Shown here piece after piece: positions 29,383-39,335 of a DNA stretch of 64,000 nt (position 1 is the stretch's first letter; each line of letters begins with the position of its first letter). The DNA comes from Rhodococcus jostii RHA1 (GTDB lineage: Bacteria; Actinomycetota; Actinomycetes; Mycobacteriales; Mycobacteriaceae): positions 7,320,501 to 7,384,500 of the forward strand of contig NC_008268.1 in assembly GCF_000014565.1 (NCBI RefSeq), given 5' to 3'. The notes below the pieces were generated by a model. It searched no databases and was not told the origin of the DNA. It saw only the letters and a list, made by a program, of their open reading frames with translations. The position numbers were made by a program, and so were the translations under genes.

Positions 29383-29413
29383 GTTGTTTACCAAACGCAA
29401 CAAAACGTTATAG
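29383..29413 (+). promoter_or_regulatory. Promoter of the marR gene with overlapping inverted repeat
   Basis: TTGTTT (29384-29389) and TTATAG (29408-29413) are separated by 18 bases, a good SigA-type promoter. A partial inverted repeat, GTTG at 29383 and CAAC ending at 29401 around GTTT-ACC-AAAC, covers the -35 box. This could be the autoregulatory MarR operator. Confidence 0.5.
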
Positions 29414-29451
29414 TCGGCCCGCAAGTAGTGGGTGTGTGGGACGGGGACTGG

Positions 29452-29910
29452 ATGTCGGTACAGGCAGATACAGCGCAAGCGCTCGTCGATGCGGTGTTCG
29501 CACTCGGACGATCGCTGCGGGCGGTCGTCTCCGCGAGCGGCGAGACCCCGATCCCGCCCGCGTTGACGAGCGTGCTCTTCGTGCTCGCCGCCCGGGGGGA
29601 GTGCCGTCAGAACGAACTGGCCGCCGACCTGTGCGTCAGTCAGTCCTCGCTGAGCAGGCAGATTTCCGAACTGGTCGACGCGGGATACGTGTCGCGCGCC
29701 GCCGACCCCCACGACAAGCGTGCCTCCCGCATTCGGGTGTCGCCGAACGGGATGGACATTCTGCGCGAGACCACCGAGCGCCGGGCAGAACGGCTGCGCG
29801 GCATGCTCGAAGGCTGGTCCCAGGAACAGGCGCTCGCGGCGGTGACGTCGCTGACTCAGCTCAACGACACGTTCGCCGCGTCGGTCCAGCAGCGGGGCCC
29901 CCGGGTCTAG
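29452..29910 (+). CDS. MarR-family transcriptional regulator
   Basis: A 152-residue winged-helix regulator. The recognition helix region is DLCVSQSSLSRQISELVDAG and the wing YVSRAADPHDKRASRIRVS, the canonical MarR DxRxxR-type wing. I chose the ATG at 29452 with GGGGA ahead; a GTG at 29428 would add eight residues. It converges on the SIMPL-exporter operon and shares a CTAG with the SIMPL gene, so the two stop codons overlap. It may regulate that operon, but there is no direct evidence of it. Confidence 0.87.
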   Translation: MSVQADTAQALVDAVFALGRSLRAVVSASGETPIPPALTSVLFVLAARGECRQNELAADLCVSQSSLSRQISELVDAGYVSRAADPHDKRASRIRVSPNGMDILRETTERRAERLRGMLEGWSQEQALAAVTSLTQLNDTFAASVQQRGPRV

Positions 29911-30560
29911 ACGAGACGCCACCGCACCCGGACGTCGACCCGCGTCGGCTTCTCGCCGCGTTCGACGGCGATCGGGGAGTCGGCCGCCGCGAACGCCTTC
30001 GCAACCGGCGGCGACACGTCACCGATGTCGACTTCCGAGATGTCGAGCACCTCGCCCAGCGCACGACGCGACAGCGAGGCATACTGCTCCGCCTTGGCGA
30101 GGGCATCGGCCCAGGCACGGTCCCGAGCGGTCGCCGTCAGCGCAGCAGGGTCGGAGAAGTCGAATTCGAGTCCGCCGAGCCGGATGTCGTCGCCACCCGC
30201 GCCGACGCAGGCGGCCACCACCTGCGCCGATGACGACGCGGACGCCCCGGCCTCGCGGACGGTGATCTGCAGCGTCGTCGCGGCGGTGTAGCCGGTCACC
30301 TCGCTGCCCCGGCCCTCGGTCCACGTGGTCTCGGAGTGCACGGAGAGACCGGTGGTCGCGAGGTCGGGCCCCGAGACGCCGTACCCGCGGAGGGTGTCCG
30401 TGACCGCCGTAGTGGACCGGGCGACGGCCTCGAACGCATCGGCCACCGCGGGACGGGTCGCGGTCACGGTGACGGTGGCGCGCACGAGATCCGGAACCGC
30501 CGACACGATTCCGGATCCCCGTACCGTCACCGATCTCTCGGCGCGATCGGTCGTCGCCAC
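29907..30560 (-). CDS. SIMPL (DUF541) domain protein
   Basis: A 217-residue protein with the SIMPL fold: RSVTVRGSGIVSAVPDLVRA at the N-terminus, then GYTAATTLQITVREA and ARDRAWADALAKAEQYASL. No signal peptide or membrane segment is visible, unlike many periplasmic SIMPL proteins, so it is probably cytoplasmic. The GTG start is two bases after the permease stop, making it the third gene of an ATPase-permease-SIMPL operon. Role unknown. Confidence 0.85.
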   Translation of the reverse strand: MATTDRAERSVTVRGSGIVSAVPDLVRATVTVTATRPAVADAFEAVARSTTAVTDTLRGYGVSGPDLATTGLSVHSETTWTEGRGSEVTGYTAATTLQITVREAGASASSSAQVVAACVGAGGDDIRLGGLEFDFSDPAALTATARDRAWADALAKAEQYASLSRRALGEVLDISEVDIGDVSPPVAKAFAAADSPIAVERGEKPTRVDVRVRWRLV

Positions 30561-30562
30561 CG

Positions 30563-31402
30563 TCAGGATTTACGGTTGTACAGGCGCATCGTCAGCGGTC
30601 CGAAGATCACCACGAACCCGGCGCACCACCCGAACACGATGGCGAGATCCACCATCTCCACCGTCCCGGCCATCAGCCCGCGAATGGACGTCACCAGCTT
30701 GCTGATCGGGTTGACGCCGACGAACGCCTGCAGCCAGCCCGGCATCGTTGCGGGGTCGACGAAGATGTTGCTCGCGAATGTCAGCGGGAACAGGATGAAC
30801 ATCGACACCCCCATGACCGCCTGCTCGGTGCGCATGAGCATCGCGAACATCGTCCAGATCCAGGACAGGCTGAACGAGAACAGCAGCAGCAGGCCGATCG
30901 ACGCCACCACACCGACGAGGCCGCCGTCCGGGCGGAACCCCAGGACGAGCCCCAGGAGCAGGACGATGATCGAGGCGATCGTGTAGCGGACGACGTCACC
31001 GAGCAACGCGCCCACGAGGGGAGACGGACGCCAGATCGGGAGCGACCGGAACCGGTCGAACACACCCTTCTCGATGTCCTTGTTGAGCGTCAGGCCGGTG
31101 TACATGGTGATCATGACGACCGTCTGCACCAGGATGCCCGGCAGCAGGAACTGGACGTAGGCGCTGGTCGAACCGGCCAGCGCACCCCCGAAGAGGTACG
31201 TGAACATCAACGTGAACATGATCGGGAACATCGTCACGTCGAACAGTTGCTCGGGGACGTGCTTGATCTTGAGCAGAGCCCGCCAGCCGAACGAGAGCGA
31301 GGTGGACCACGCGGTGGGTCTCGCGGGCCTCGGGCCGGGCATCTTCAGGACGTCGGCGACCGCAGTGGCGGTGTCGGTGGTCCGGTCGGTGGTGGAGGTC
31401 AT
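30563..31402 (-). CDS. ABC-2 type exporter permease (DrrB-like)
   Basis: A 279-residue ABC-2 permease with six membrane helices. The [19 protein letters not shown] segment after helix 2 is the hallmark of the DrrB/NodJ type. LYNRKS ends the protein. The ATG at 31402 overlaps the ATPase stop by four bases (ATGA). The longer open frame upstream lies inside the ATPase gene. With the ATPase it forms an exporter of hydrophobic compounds, comparable in place to Rv2686c-2688c but with one permease instead of two. Confidence 0.9.
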   Translation of the reverse strand: MTSTTDRTTDTATAVADVLKMPGPRPARPTAWSTSLSFGWRALLKIKHVPEQLFDVTMFPIMFTLMFTYLFGGALAGSTSAYVQFLLPGILVQTVVMITMYTGLTLNKDIEKGVFDRFRSLPIWRPSPLVGALLGDVVRYTIASIIVLLLGLVLGFRPDGGLVGVVASIGLLLLFSFSLSWIWTMFAMLMRTEQAVMGVSMFILFPLTFASNIFVDPATMPGWLQAFVGVNPISKLVTSIRGLMAGTVEMVDLAIVFGWCAGFVVIFGPLTMRLYNRKS

Positions 31403-32361
31403 GACGCATGCTCCTCGGTGGGTCGGCCGGTGAGGGAGAGGAAGACTTCGTCGAGGCTCGGTTGCCCCAATGCGAATGTGCTGACGGCGATTCCGGCGTC
31501 GTCGAGTGCGGGCAGCGCCCGCGCGACCCGGGCCGGGTCGTCGATACGGGCGGTGAGGGCGGCCGGGTCCGCTTCTTCGACGATCGGCACCTCGAGCACG
31601 TCGCGCAGCAGCGCCGCCGCGGCGGAACGGGTGGCGATGTCGGTGACCCGCACGTGCAGGGCCCCGGATCCGACGGAGGCCTTCAGTTCGCCGGTGGTGC
31701 CCTCGGCGATGACCTTGCCGTGGTCGATGACGGCCACCCGATCGGCGAGTTGATCGGCCTCGTCGAGGTACTGCGTGGTCAGCAGCACCGTCGTTCCGCC
31801 GGCCACCAGCGCGCGGACGATCTCCCACACCTGATTGCGGCTGCGCGGATCGAGACCGGTCGTGGGCTCGTCCAGGAAGATCATCTCCGGAGTGACGATG
31901 ATGCTGGCCGCGATGTCGAGCCTGCGCCGCATACCGCCGGAGTAGTTCTTCACCTGCCGATTGCCCGCTTCGTCGAGCCCGAACGCGGTCAGCAACTGTT
32001 CGGACCGGGTGCGGGCCGCCGCGCGGGAGTACCCGTACAGCCGGCCGAGCAGCAGCAGGTTCTCGCTGCCCGTCAGATCCTCGTCGAGCGAGGCGAACTG
32101 TCCGGTGAGGGAGACCTTGCTGCGCACGGCGTCCGGCTCGCTCGCGACGTCGTGCCCCAGCACGGTGGCCGTTCCACCGTCGAGGGGCAGGAGTGTGGCC
32201 AGCATCCGGATCGCGGTGGTCTTGCCCGCGCCGTTCGGTCCGAGGACGCCGTACACGCCGCCGAGGGGGACGGCCAGATCCAGGCCGTCGACCGCGTGGG
32301 TGGATCCGAACGTCTTGACGAGTCCCGTCGTCTCGATGGCCAGCTTTGTCGCTGTGAGCAT
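31399..32361 (-). CDS. ABC exporter ATP-binding protein (DrrA-like)
   Basis: A 320-residue ATPase. Walker [10 protein letters not shown], signature [10 protein letters not shown], Walker [13 protein letters not shown], and [15 protein letters not shown], where Gln stands in for the H-loop His, as usual in the DrrA group. A C-terminal DrrA-type regulatory domain (about 225-320) ends with [11 protein letters not shown]. The ATG at 32361 was chosen as it begins directly before the ABC fold. It heads the three-gene exporter operon. Substrate unknown. Confidence 0.92.
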   Translation of the reverse strand: MLTATKLAIETTGLVKTFGSTHAVDGLDLAVPLGGVYGVLGPNGAGKTTAIRMLATLLPLDGGTATVLGHDVASEPDAVRSKVSLTGQFASLDEDLTGSENLLLLGRLYGYSRAAARTRSEQLLTAFGLDEAGNRQVKNYSGGMRRRLDIAASIIVTPEMIFLDEPTTGLDPRSRNQVWEIVRALVAGGTTVLLTTQYLDEADQLADRVAVIDHGKVIAEGTTGELKASVGSGALHVRVTDIATRSAAAALLRDVLEVPIVEEADPAALTARIDDPARVARALPALDDAGIAVSTFALGQPSLDEVFLSLTGRPTEEHAS

Positions 32362-32459
32362 TGCACCCTGCTTTCGATTCGAGCGTCGTCGATTCCGAGC
32401 CCCCAGCCTGTCCGATTTTTCCGGTTCGGGCAATCGGATTTCCTGTGGGCGATCCTCGA

Positions 32460-34268
32460 TCAGGGCCGAAGCAGCGACCGCAGCATCACGTCGAGTTGCT
32501 CATAGGCGCCGGCAGCCAGTCGTTCGAGGAGAGCGAGTTTGAGTCCGGGCTCCGTGACGGCCATGTCGGCATACCGATCCGCGGGGAGAACGGCGACGGT
32601 GACCTCGGAGTCGGCGCACACGTCATTGAGAAAGCGTAGGTCCAGCAGCATCGTCATCTCGCCGAAGGTCATGCCCGTCGACAGGGTCATGATCCGGTAC
32701 ACGGCGCCCCCGGAATCGGTGACTCGCATGCTGACCCGGCCCGACAGGATCAGGAACAGCCCGCACGCCCGGTCGCCTCGTTGGATGATCTGCTCGTCGC
32801 GGGCAAACGTGCGGATATCGAGTTCGCGGGTGAGTAGCCGCAACTGCTCCGGTCGCAGCCCGGCCAGCACCGGATGGTGCGCGACGTCGATGGTTGCCGG
32901 CTGACGAAGGGCGGCGCAGTGCCGATCGAGGAGGGTGTCCTCGGACCACTGCAAGGCGGCTTCGAGGTCGGCGAACACCCGGCCGCTCGCACCGGTGAGA
33001 TCCGAATGCGTGTAGCCGAGCAGGGCCGCCGGATCGACGAGGGCGACCGCGCAGCCGCGACGGGTGAGTTCGTCGCGCAGACTCTCGAGCATGCGGCGCG
33101 CGATGCCGCCGACGTCGTCCACCCGCCGCACGTCGATCACCACGACCTCGAGCTCGTTCTCGACCCCGCCGATCTCGCGCACCGCGGACTCCGCGCCGGC
33201 GAAGAGCAGATCCCCGTGCAGCTCGTAGATCCGGCTGCGCTTGCCGACGTCGTCGAGGGCGGCCCGTTCGGCGGGAGTGCGCCGCATCCGCGACGGACTG
33301 TCGACGACGGAGTACGTGGCACGGATCGCCGACCGGGCGGCGCGGGTGACGTGCAGGAAATGCAGCTCCAGGTCGTTCGACAGGGCCCGGCACGCCTCCA
33401 CCCCGCGCACGCTGTTCCCGTGCGCGTCGAGGCGCGGCGAGTAGACGGCGATGCCGATCTGGCCGGGCAGGACCGCGACGATGCCGCCGCCGACGCCGCT
33501 CTTGGCAGGCAACCCCACCTCGTACACCCACTTGCCCGCGGCGTCGTACATGCCGCACGTCGACATCACGCTCAGAACGCGCTCGACGAGGGCCGGTTCG
33601 AGAACGGTGTCCCGGGTGACGGGGTTGACGCCGTTGTTCGCCATCGTCGCGGCCATCAGGCTCAGGTCCCGGCACGTCACGTCGATGGAGCACTGGCGGA
33701 AGTAGAGGTCGACCGTCTCGTCGGGGTCGCCGGTGATGATGCCGAACGAACGCAGCATGTGGCCGATCGCCCGGTTGCGGTGCCCGGTCCGTGACTCGGA
33801 CTCGTACACCGACCGGTTGAACGTCAGGTCCCGTCCCGCGTACCGGGAGTACTCGGCCCGGATCCGTTCGAACCTTGTGTCCACGTCCGGCCCGGCCACC
33901 AGCGACGCGGCGGTGATCGCCCCGGCGTTGATCATCGGATTGCGTGGTCGCTCCGTCCGCGGGTCGAGGCTGATCTCGTTGAATGGTTCCCCGGACGGTT
34001 CGACGTCGATCTTCTCGGCGACCGCGTCGGACCCGCGATCGGCGAGCGCCAGGGCGTACGTGAACGGTTTCGAGATGGACTGGATCGTGAAGGGCAGGCG
34101 GGTGTCGCCCACCTCGTACACGTAGCCGTCCACGGTGGCGATGCAGATTCCGAACGAGTCGGGGGCGACCGCGGCGAGTTCGGGAATGTAGTCGGCGAGC
34201 TCGCCGCTGCGGTTCTCCCGGGTCGCGGCGAAGACTTTCCCGATCAGCGCGTCCACGACGGTGCTCAT
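32460..34268 (-). CDS. glsA: Glutaminase A fused to STAS and cyclic-nucleotide-binding domains
   Basis: A 602-residue three-domain protein. Residues 1-310 are a beta-lactamase-fold glutaminase (glutamine to glutamate and ammonia) with catalytic S64-x-x-K67 in [16 protein letters not shown] and SGVGGGI. Residues about 335-440 form a STAS domain ([14 protein letters not shown]). Residues about 470-590 form a CRP-like cNMP-binding domain ([20 protein letters not shown]). The phosphate-binding cassette is incomplete: [16 protein letters not shown] lacks the usual Arg. It may sense something other than cAMP. Divergent from dxs by 250 bases, in which I see nothing definite. Confidence 0.9.
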   Translation of the reverse strand: MSTVVDALIGKVFAATRENRSGELADYIPELAAVAPDSFGICIATVDGYVYEVGDTRLPFTIQSISKPFTYALALADRGSDAVAEKIDVEPSGEPFNEISLDPRTERPRNPMINAGAITAASLVAGPDVDTRFERIRAEYSRYAGRDLTFNRSVYESESRTGHRNRAIGHMLRSFGIITGDPDETVDLYFRQCSIDVTCRDLSLMAATMANNGVNPVTRDTVLEPALVERVLSVMSTCGMYDAAGKWVYEVGLPAKSGVGGGIVAVLPGQIGIAVYSPRLDAHGNSVRGVEACRALSNDLELHFLHVTRAARSAIRATYSVVDSPSRMRRTPAERAALDDVGKRSRIYELHGDLLFAGAESAVREIGGVENELEVVVIDVRRVDDVGGIARRMLESLRDELTRRGCAVALVDPAALLGYTHSDLTGASGRVFADLEAALQWSEDTLLDRHCAALRQPATIDVAHHPVLAGLRPEQLRLLTRELDIRTFARDEQIIQRGDRACGLFLILSGRVSMRVTDSGGAVYRIMTLSTGMTFGEMTMLLDLRFLNDVCADSEVTVAVLPADRYADMAVTEPGLKLALLERLAAGAYEQLDVMLRSLLRP

Positions 34269-34518
34269 GAGTCGACCCTAGAGGCTGTTCACGACAGCTG
34301 TCGGGTGTTCCGAGGGGCCCGTCCGGCGGCACAATTGTGTGAAGCCGGTCACGGTCGTGGCCGGGATGCCCGAGGACGAGCCCGCGATACCGGGCCGCAC
34401 CGGCCCCTACCGTGTGTCCCGCACTCCGGCGGCTCCGTAGACTGGTTCCACTGTGACGTGACACGAAGCCACGGCAGAGGCACGCAAGGCCGCGTGCATC
34501 ACGGAGGGAGCGATCTCG

Positions 34519-36468
34519 TTGGGTGTTCTTGCCCGTATCCAGACGCCTGACGATCTTCGTCAGCTGAATTCGGCGGAGATGAAGCAGCTCGCCGCGGAGA
34601 TTCGCGAGTTCCTCGTGCAGAAGGTCGCGGCGACCGGTGGTCATCTCGGCCCCAACCTGGGCGTCGTCGAGCTGACCCTCGCGTTGCACCGCATCTTCGA
34701 TTCGCCCGCCGACCCGATCATCTTCGACACGGGCCATCAGGCGTACGTCCACAAGATCCTCACCGGCCGCAAGGACGATTTCGACTCGCTCCGCAAGCAG
34801 GGCGGCCTGTCCGGGTACCCGTGCCGGGCGGAGAGCGATCACGACTGGGTCGAGTCCTCGCACGCGTCGGCGTCGCTGTCGTACGCGGACGGCCTCGCGA
34901 AGGCCTTCGAACTGACCGGTCAGGACCGCCACGTCGTCGCCGTCGTGGGTGACGGTGCGCTGACCGGCGGCATGTGCTGGGAGGCCCTGAACAACATCGC
35001 GGCAGGCAAGGACCGCTCGGTGGTCATCGTCGTCAACGACAACGGCCGCTCGTACGCACCGACCATCGGTGGTCTCGCCGATCACCTCGCCGCCCTCCGT
35101 CTCCAGCCGGGATACGAACGCATCCTCGACAGTGGCCGCCGGATGGTGAAGAAACTTCCCTGGGTGGGCCGCACCGCCTACTCGGTCCTCCACGGCATGA
35201 AGGCGGGCCTCAAGGACGCCGTGGCCCCGCAGGTGATGTTCACGGACCTGGGCATCAAGTACCTCGGACCGGTCGACGGACACGACGAGGCCGCGCTCGA
35301 ATCCGCGCTGCGCCGCGCGAAGGCGTTCGGTGGCCCGGTCATCGTCCACGCCGTCACCCGCAAGGGCATGGGTTACGCGCCCGCCGAGAACCACGTCGCC
35401 GATCAGATGCACTCGACCGGCGTGATCGACCCGATCACCGGTAGGGGGACCGGGTCGGCGTCCGCCGACTGGACGTCGGTGTTCTCGGCCGAGCTGATCG
35501 ATCAGGCGAGTCACCGGCAGGACATCGTGGCGATCACCGCGGCGATGGCGGGCCCGACCGGTCTCGCCGCGTTCGGCGAGAAATACCCCGACCGGATGTT
35601 CGACGTCGGGATCGCCGAGCAGCACGCCGTCACGTCGGCGGCCGGCCTCGCCCTGGGCGGCCTGCACCCGGTGGTCGCGGTCTACTCGACGTTCCTCAAC
35701 CGCGCGTTCGATCAGCTGCTGATGGACGTGGCGCTGCTGAAGCTTCCCGTCACCCTCGTTCTCGACCGCGCGGGTATCACCGGCAACGACGGTGCCAGCC
35801 ACAACGGCATGTGGGACATGTCGCTGCTGGGCATCGTCCCCGGAATGAAGGTCGCCGCTCCCCGCGATACCGCCACCCTGCGGGAGGAACTGGACGAGGC
35901 ACTGGCCGTCGACGACGGCCCGACCGCGCTCCGGTTCCCGAAGGGCACCGTCGGTGACGACGTACCCGCGGTGAGCCGCCTCGACGGCGTCGTCGACATC
36001 CTTCGCGCCCCCTCCGGGCGGAACGACGTGCTCATCGTGTCGGTCGGCGCGTTCGCCGGTCTCGCGCTCGCCGCGGCGGAACGCCTGGAACAGCAGGGCA
36101 TCTCGGCGACCGTCGTCGACCCGCGGTGGGTCCTGCCGGTCCCGGAGTCGCTGGTGAAGCTCGCCGAGGACTACACGATGGTCGTCACCGTCGAGGACAG
36201 CGGTCTGCACGGCGGAGTCGGTTCCACCGTGTCCGCCGCGTTGCGGGCGGCGGGGGTCGACGTCCCCTGTCGTGATCTCGGTGTTCCGCAACAGTTCCTC
36301 GACCACGCGTCGCGCGCGCAGATCCACGCCGAGCTGGGCCTCACCGCGCAGGACGTCGCCCGGCAGATCACCGGATGGTTCGCCGGCCTCGGGAACCTGC
36401 GCCCCGAGCAGCAGAACGGCGTCGTCGCCGACCTCGATGCGCAGCGCGCGGAGAAGCAGCAGGGCTGA
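34519..36468 (+). CDS. dxs: 1-deoxy-D-xylulose-5-phosphate synthase
   Basis: A 649-residue thiamine-diphosphate enzyme making DXP from pyruvate and glyceraldehyde 3-phosphate, the first step of the MEP isoprenoid route. [16 protein letters not shown] and the TPP motif [16 protein letters not shown] mark the N-terminal domain. [16 protein letters not shown] and [15 protein letters not shown] mark the pyrimidine domain. Active-site His residues include [11 protein letters not shown]. The TTG start with GGAGGGAG about ten bases upstream matches M. tuberculosis Dxs1. It ends at a strong hairpin. Confidence 0.97.
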   Translation: MGVLARIQTPDDLRQLNSAEMKQLAAEIREFLVQKVAATGGHLGPNLGVVELTLALHRIFDSPADPIIFDTGHQAYVHKILTGRKDDFDSLRKQGGLSGYPCRAESDHDWVESSHASASLSYADGLAKAFELTGQDRHVVAVVGDGALTGGMCWEALNNIAAGKDRSVVIVVNDNGRSYAPTIGGLADHLAALRLQPGYERILDSGRRMVKKLPWVGRTAYSVLHGMKAGLKDAVAPQVMFTDLGIKYLGPVDGHDEAALESALRRAKAFGGPVIVHAVTRKGMGYAPAENHVADQMHSTGVIDPITGRGTGSASADWTSVFSAELIDQASHRQDIVAITAAMAGPTGLAAFGEKYPDRMFDVGIAEQHAVTSAAGLALGGLHPVVAVYSTFLNRAFDQLLMDVALLKLPVTLVLDRAGITGNDGASHNGMWDMSLLGIVPGMKVAAPRDTATLREELDEALAVDDGPTALRFPKGTVGDDVPAVSRLDGVVDILRAPSGRNDVLIVSVGAFAGLALAAAERLEQQGISATVVDPRWVLPVPESLVKLAEDYTMVVTVEDSGLHGGVGSTVSAALRAAGVDVPCRDLGVPQQFLDHASRAQIHAELGLTAQDVARQITGWFAGLGNLRPEQQNGVVADLDAQRAEKQQG

Positions 36469-36482
36469 GTCGTTGCACAGAA

Positions 36483-36515
36483 ATCCGGCCGAATCACAGT
36501 GTGATTCGGCCGGAT
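36483..36515. terminator. Terminator between dxs and the sugar porter gene
   Basis: A perfect 16-bp inverted repeat around a single central base (effectively 13-14 bp with a small loop). It sits between convergent genes and can serve both. Confidence 0.75.
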
Positions 36516-36530
36516 CCGTATGTGCCTGGG

Positions 36531-37928
36531 TCAGGTGTGCATCTCCTCGAGCTCCATCCCCTTCGTCTCCCGGACCTTCGACCGGACGAAGAAGAAGGAG
36601 AGCAACGCGAAGAACGCGAACAGTCCGTACAGGAACCACAGCCCCACCGAGCGGGTGAGCGGCGGGAATGCCAGCGTGACGGTGAAGTTCGCGATCCAGT
36701 TCGCCGCCGTGCTGATGCCGAGTGCGTAGGCGCGCATGTTGTTGGGGAACATCTCGCCCAGCATCACCCACATGACCGGGCCCCAGGTGGAGGCGAAGAA
36801 GATCACGAACAGGTTGGCGCCGATCAGGGCGACCGCCCCCCACGGGCTGGGGAGCACGACGTCGTCGCCGCTGCCACTCGCCTGGGAGAAGGCGATTGCG
36901 GCCATGAGCAGGCTCGCGAACATGCCGAGCGAGCCGACCATGAGCAGGATGCGCCTGCCGATCCGGTCGACGAACAGGATGGCGACGAACGTCATGCCCA
37001 CGTTGATGATCGCGGTGATCACCGACGTGGTGAACGACTCGTTCTCGGTGAAGCCCACCGACTTCCAGAGCGTGGTGGAGTAGTAGAAGATCGCGTTGAT
37101 GCCCACGAACTGCTGGAAGATGGCCATGAATATGCCGACCCAGACGATGGGCTGCAGCCCGAACTTCGGGCCGCGAATATCGTCGAACGACGCCGTCGAT
37201 TCGTGGCGGAGGGTCAGCCGGATCTCGGAGACGCGCTCGTGCGGGTCGAGTTCGCCGGTGATGTTCGCGAGGATGTCGGCCGCCTCCTGATCGAGGTGCT
37301 TGCCCACGAGGTACCGCGGAGACTCGGGAATGAGCAGGGCGAGAATGCCGTACACGACCGCGGGGACCACACCGACGATGAACATCCAGCGCCAGGCTTC
37401 GAGGTTCAGCCACAACTCGTTGGAGGCGCCGCCGGCGGCGTTCTGCAGCACCGCGTCCGACAGCAGCGCGGCGAAGATGCCGAGAGTAATGGCCAACTGC
37501 TGCAGCGACGCCAATGCGCCGCGGTAGCGGGCCGGCGCGATCTCCGAGATGTACGTGGGCGCAATGACCGACGCGATACCGATGCCGAGGCCGCCGAGGA
37601 CGCGCCACAGCATCAGGTCGGGGACGCTGAACGCGAGACCCGCTCCGAGTGAGGACACGACGAACAGCACCGAACCGAGCAGCATCACTTTCTTGCGGCC
37701 CCAGCGGTCCGCGAGACGACCCGCAAACCATGCGCCCACAGCACATCCGAGCAGGGCGATCGCCACGGCGAAGCCCGTGAAGAACGACCCGAGCTCGAAG
37801 TGGCCCTGAATGGAGTCGACGGCACCGTTGATGACCGAGCTGTCGAAACCGAAGAGAAATCCACCTACCGCGGCGGCGACGGTGACGCCGATGACCTTCG
37901 CGGTGTGTCTTTCGGACATCTGCGTCAT
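36531..37928 (-). CDS. Sugar porter family MFS transporter
   Basis: A 465-residue sugar/H+ symporter-type permease with 12 membrane helices. Family signatures are GRLADRWGRKK in loop 2-3, PESPRYL at the end of helix 6, the central loop, QQFVGINAIFYYS in helix 7 and VDRIGRR in loop 8-9. The closest characterised relatives I can think of are XylE and actinobacterial GlcP-type glucose permeases. The ATG at 37928 has AGCAGG ahead; the open frame allows 13 more residues. The substrate is probably a hexose or pentose. Confidence 0.88.
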   Translation of the reverse strand: MTQMSERHTAKVIGVTVAAAVGGFLFGFDSSVINGAVDSIQGHFELGSFFTGFAVAIALLGCAVGAWFAGRLADRWGRKKVMLLGSVLFVVSSLGAGLAFSVPDLMLWRVLGGLGIGIASVIAPTYISEIAPARYRGALASLQQLAITLGIFAALLSDAVLQNAAGGASNELWLNLEAWRWMFIVGVVPAVVYGILALLIPESPRYLVGKHLDQEAADILANITGELDPHERVSEIRLTLRHESTASFDDIRGPKFGLQPIVWVGIFMAIFQQFVGINAIFYYSTTLWKSVGFTENESFTTSVITAIINVGMTFVAILFVDRIGRRILLMVGSLGMFASLLMAAIAFSQASGSGDDVVLPSPWGAVALIGANLFVIFFASTWGPVMWVMLGEMFPNNMRAYALGISTAANWIANFTVTLAFPPLTRSVGLWFLYGLFAFFALLSFFFVRSKVRETKGMELEEMHT

Positions 37929-38024
37929 CGCATACCTGCTTTCGGCGAGCGTTCCTGATGCGGGCACAGCGGAAAATTGTGTCTCGAATCACGCTACGCC
38001 CGACACCGCCTGTCAGGCGGGAGT

Positions 38025-39041
38025 TCAGGCACCCGCTTTCGTGGCGGCCTCGCTCAGTTGAGGTGTCAGCTTGTCCAGCACCCACGGAGTCGCGAGAACG
38101 CTGGTCTGGCTGAGCCCCGAGATGATCTTCGTGTCCGACAGCGTGACCGCGGTTCCACGCCCGATGGCACCGAGGTTCGCGTAGGCCGGGTTCGCGGCGA
38201 CGGTGGTGTTCTCCGGGACGAACGCGACCACGACGTCGGCGTCGACATCGGAGATGTTCTCCACGGAGATGTCGGCGAAGAACTTGTCCGGATCATTGGC
38301 AGCGGCCAGCTTCTGCACGCCGGGAGACACGGTGAACCCGAGCTGGGTCAGCACCTGGACGCGGGGATCGGAGGGCATGTAGACGTTGACCGTCGCGGCA
38401 TCGGTGTCGAAGTTGATCACCGAGATCGTCTTGCCGGCGAACTCGGGGTGCGCGGCGGCGGTCCGAGCGAGGGTGTCGTCGAGACCGGCCACCAGCTGTT
38501 CCGCCTCGGCGCTCTTGCCGAGTGCCTGTCCGACCAGCGTGGTCTGGTCCTGCCACGTGGTCTGCCACGCCTTGTCCGGGTAGGCCACCGTGGGGGCGAT
38601 TCCCGACAGCTTCTCGTACGTCGCCTGGTCGAATCCCTCGTAGGGGGCGAGCACGACGTCCGGCGCCAGCGAGGCGACGCCCTCGATGGGGGTGGACGTG
38701 GCCGTGTCGAGCAACGTGGTCTCGGACGGATCGAATCGGTCCTGCAGCCAGGGCATCACACCGTTCGCCTCGGCGCCGTACGTGTACTTCGGCATGCCGA
38801 CCGGTGCCTCGCCGAGCGCGTAGACGACGTCCTGGGCATTCCATCCGAGCGTGACGATACGTTCGGGTGCCGCGTCGAGGGTGGTCGATCCGAACGTGTT
38901 CTCGAGGGTGACCGGAAACCCCTCACCGGACGCTTCCGTGGTTCCTCCGCTGTCGCCGGACGAGCACGCGGCGAGGAAGAGGGACGAACTGGTCACGGCG
39001 AGTGCGACGGCGATCTGACGTCTGGCGGTGGGTGCGAACAC
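38025..39041 (-). CDS. Ferric-siderophore ABC transporter substrate-binding lipoprotein
   Basis: A 338-residue FepB/FecB-class binding protein. The signal peptide ends in the lipobox LAACSS, so the mature protein is lipid-anchored outside the membrane. The periplasmic-binding fold is recognised by PERIVTLGWNAQDVVYALGE and a single long helix between lobes. The GTG start lies 27 bases downstream of a near-consensus IdeR box, strong evidence for iron-repressed expression. No permease or ATPase gene is adjacent; it must use one encoded elsewhere. Confidence 0.9.
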   Translation of the reverse strand: MFAPTARRQIAVALAVTSSSLFLAACSSGDSGGTTEASGEGFPVTLENTFGSTTLDAAPERIVTLGWNAQDVVYALGEAPVGMPKYTYGAEANGVMPWLQDRFDPSETTLLDTATSTPIEGVASLAPDVVLAPYEGFDQATYEKLSGIAPTVAYPDKAWQTTWQDQTTLVGQALGKSAEAEQLVAGLDDTLARTAAAHPEFAGKTISVINFDTDAATVNVYMPSDPRVQVLTQLGFTVSPGVQKLAAANDPDKFFADISVENISDVDADVVVAFVPENTTVAANPAYANLGAIGRGTAVTLSDTKIISGLSQTSVLATPWVLDKLTPQLSEAATKAGA

Positions 39042-39068
39042 GGCAACGACTCCTTCGGGACGAAAATA

Positions 39069-39087
39069 GAAGGTAAGCCTAACCTAG
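39069..39087 (-). promoter_or_regulatory. IdeR/DtxR iron box
   Basis: On the minus strand the site reads CTAGGTTAGGCTTACCTTC, matching the 19-bp IdeR consensus TTAGGTTAGGCTAACCTAA at 15 positions. It lies just upstream of the siderophore-binding protein gene. The repressor gene itself is at 1307-2005 in this window. Confidence 0.85.
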
Positions 39088-39293
39088 ACTCGAGTGCTCG
39101 CCGGGTGGACGTCGCCACTTCGAATCACCCTGATTGAAACTTCCGGGCCCGGCCCGGCCTGGCGCATTCCCGGGTCGTTGCCGGGTTTTGGCTGGTGAGG
39201 CGGTTCGGGCCCGGCGCGGACCCGGCCGATTCGCGGGGGCGCCCCGAGCGGCGGTTCGCGGCGACTCCGGGCCCCGCCGACTGCCGTTAGCGT

Positions 39294-39321
39294 TTGTCTT
39301 CGTCCAGCTCACACGCACTAT
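39294..39321 (+). promoter_or_regulatory. Candidate promoter of the GntR operon
   Basis: TTGTCT (39294-39299) and CACTAT (39316-39321) are 16 bases apart. The -10 ends 14 bases before the GntR start. The preceding 39088-39293 stretch is unusually rich in GGCC and has no gene. Confidence 0.3.
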
Positions 39322-39335
39322 CGACGAAGGAAACC

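Noticed and set aside
32623..38085. 1,820-codon open frame on the minus strand across glutaminase, dxs and sugar porter genes
   Set aside because: It crosses a terminator and runs out of frame through well-identified genes on both strands; composition is that of a shadow frame.
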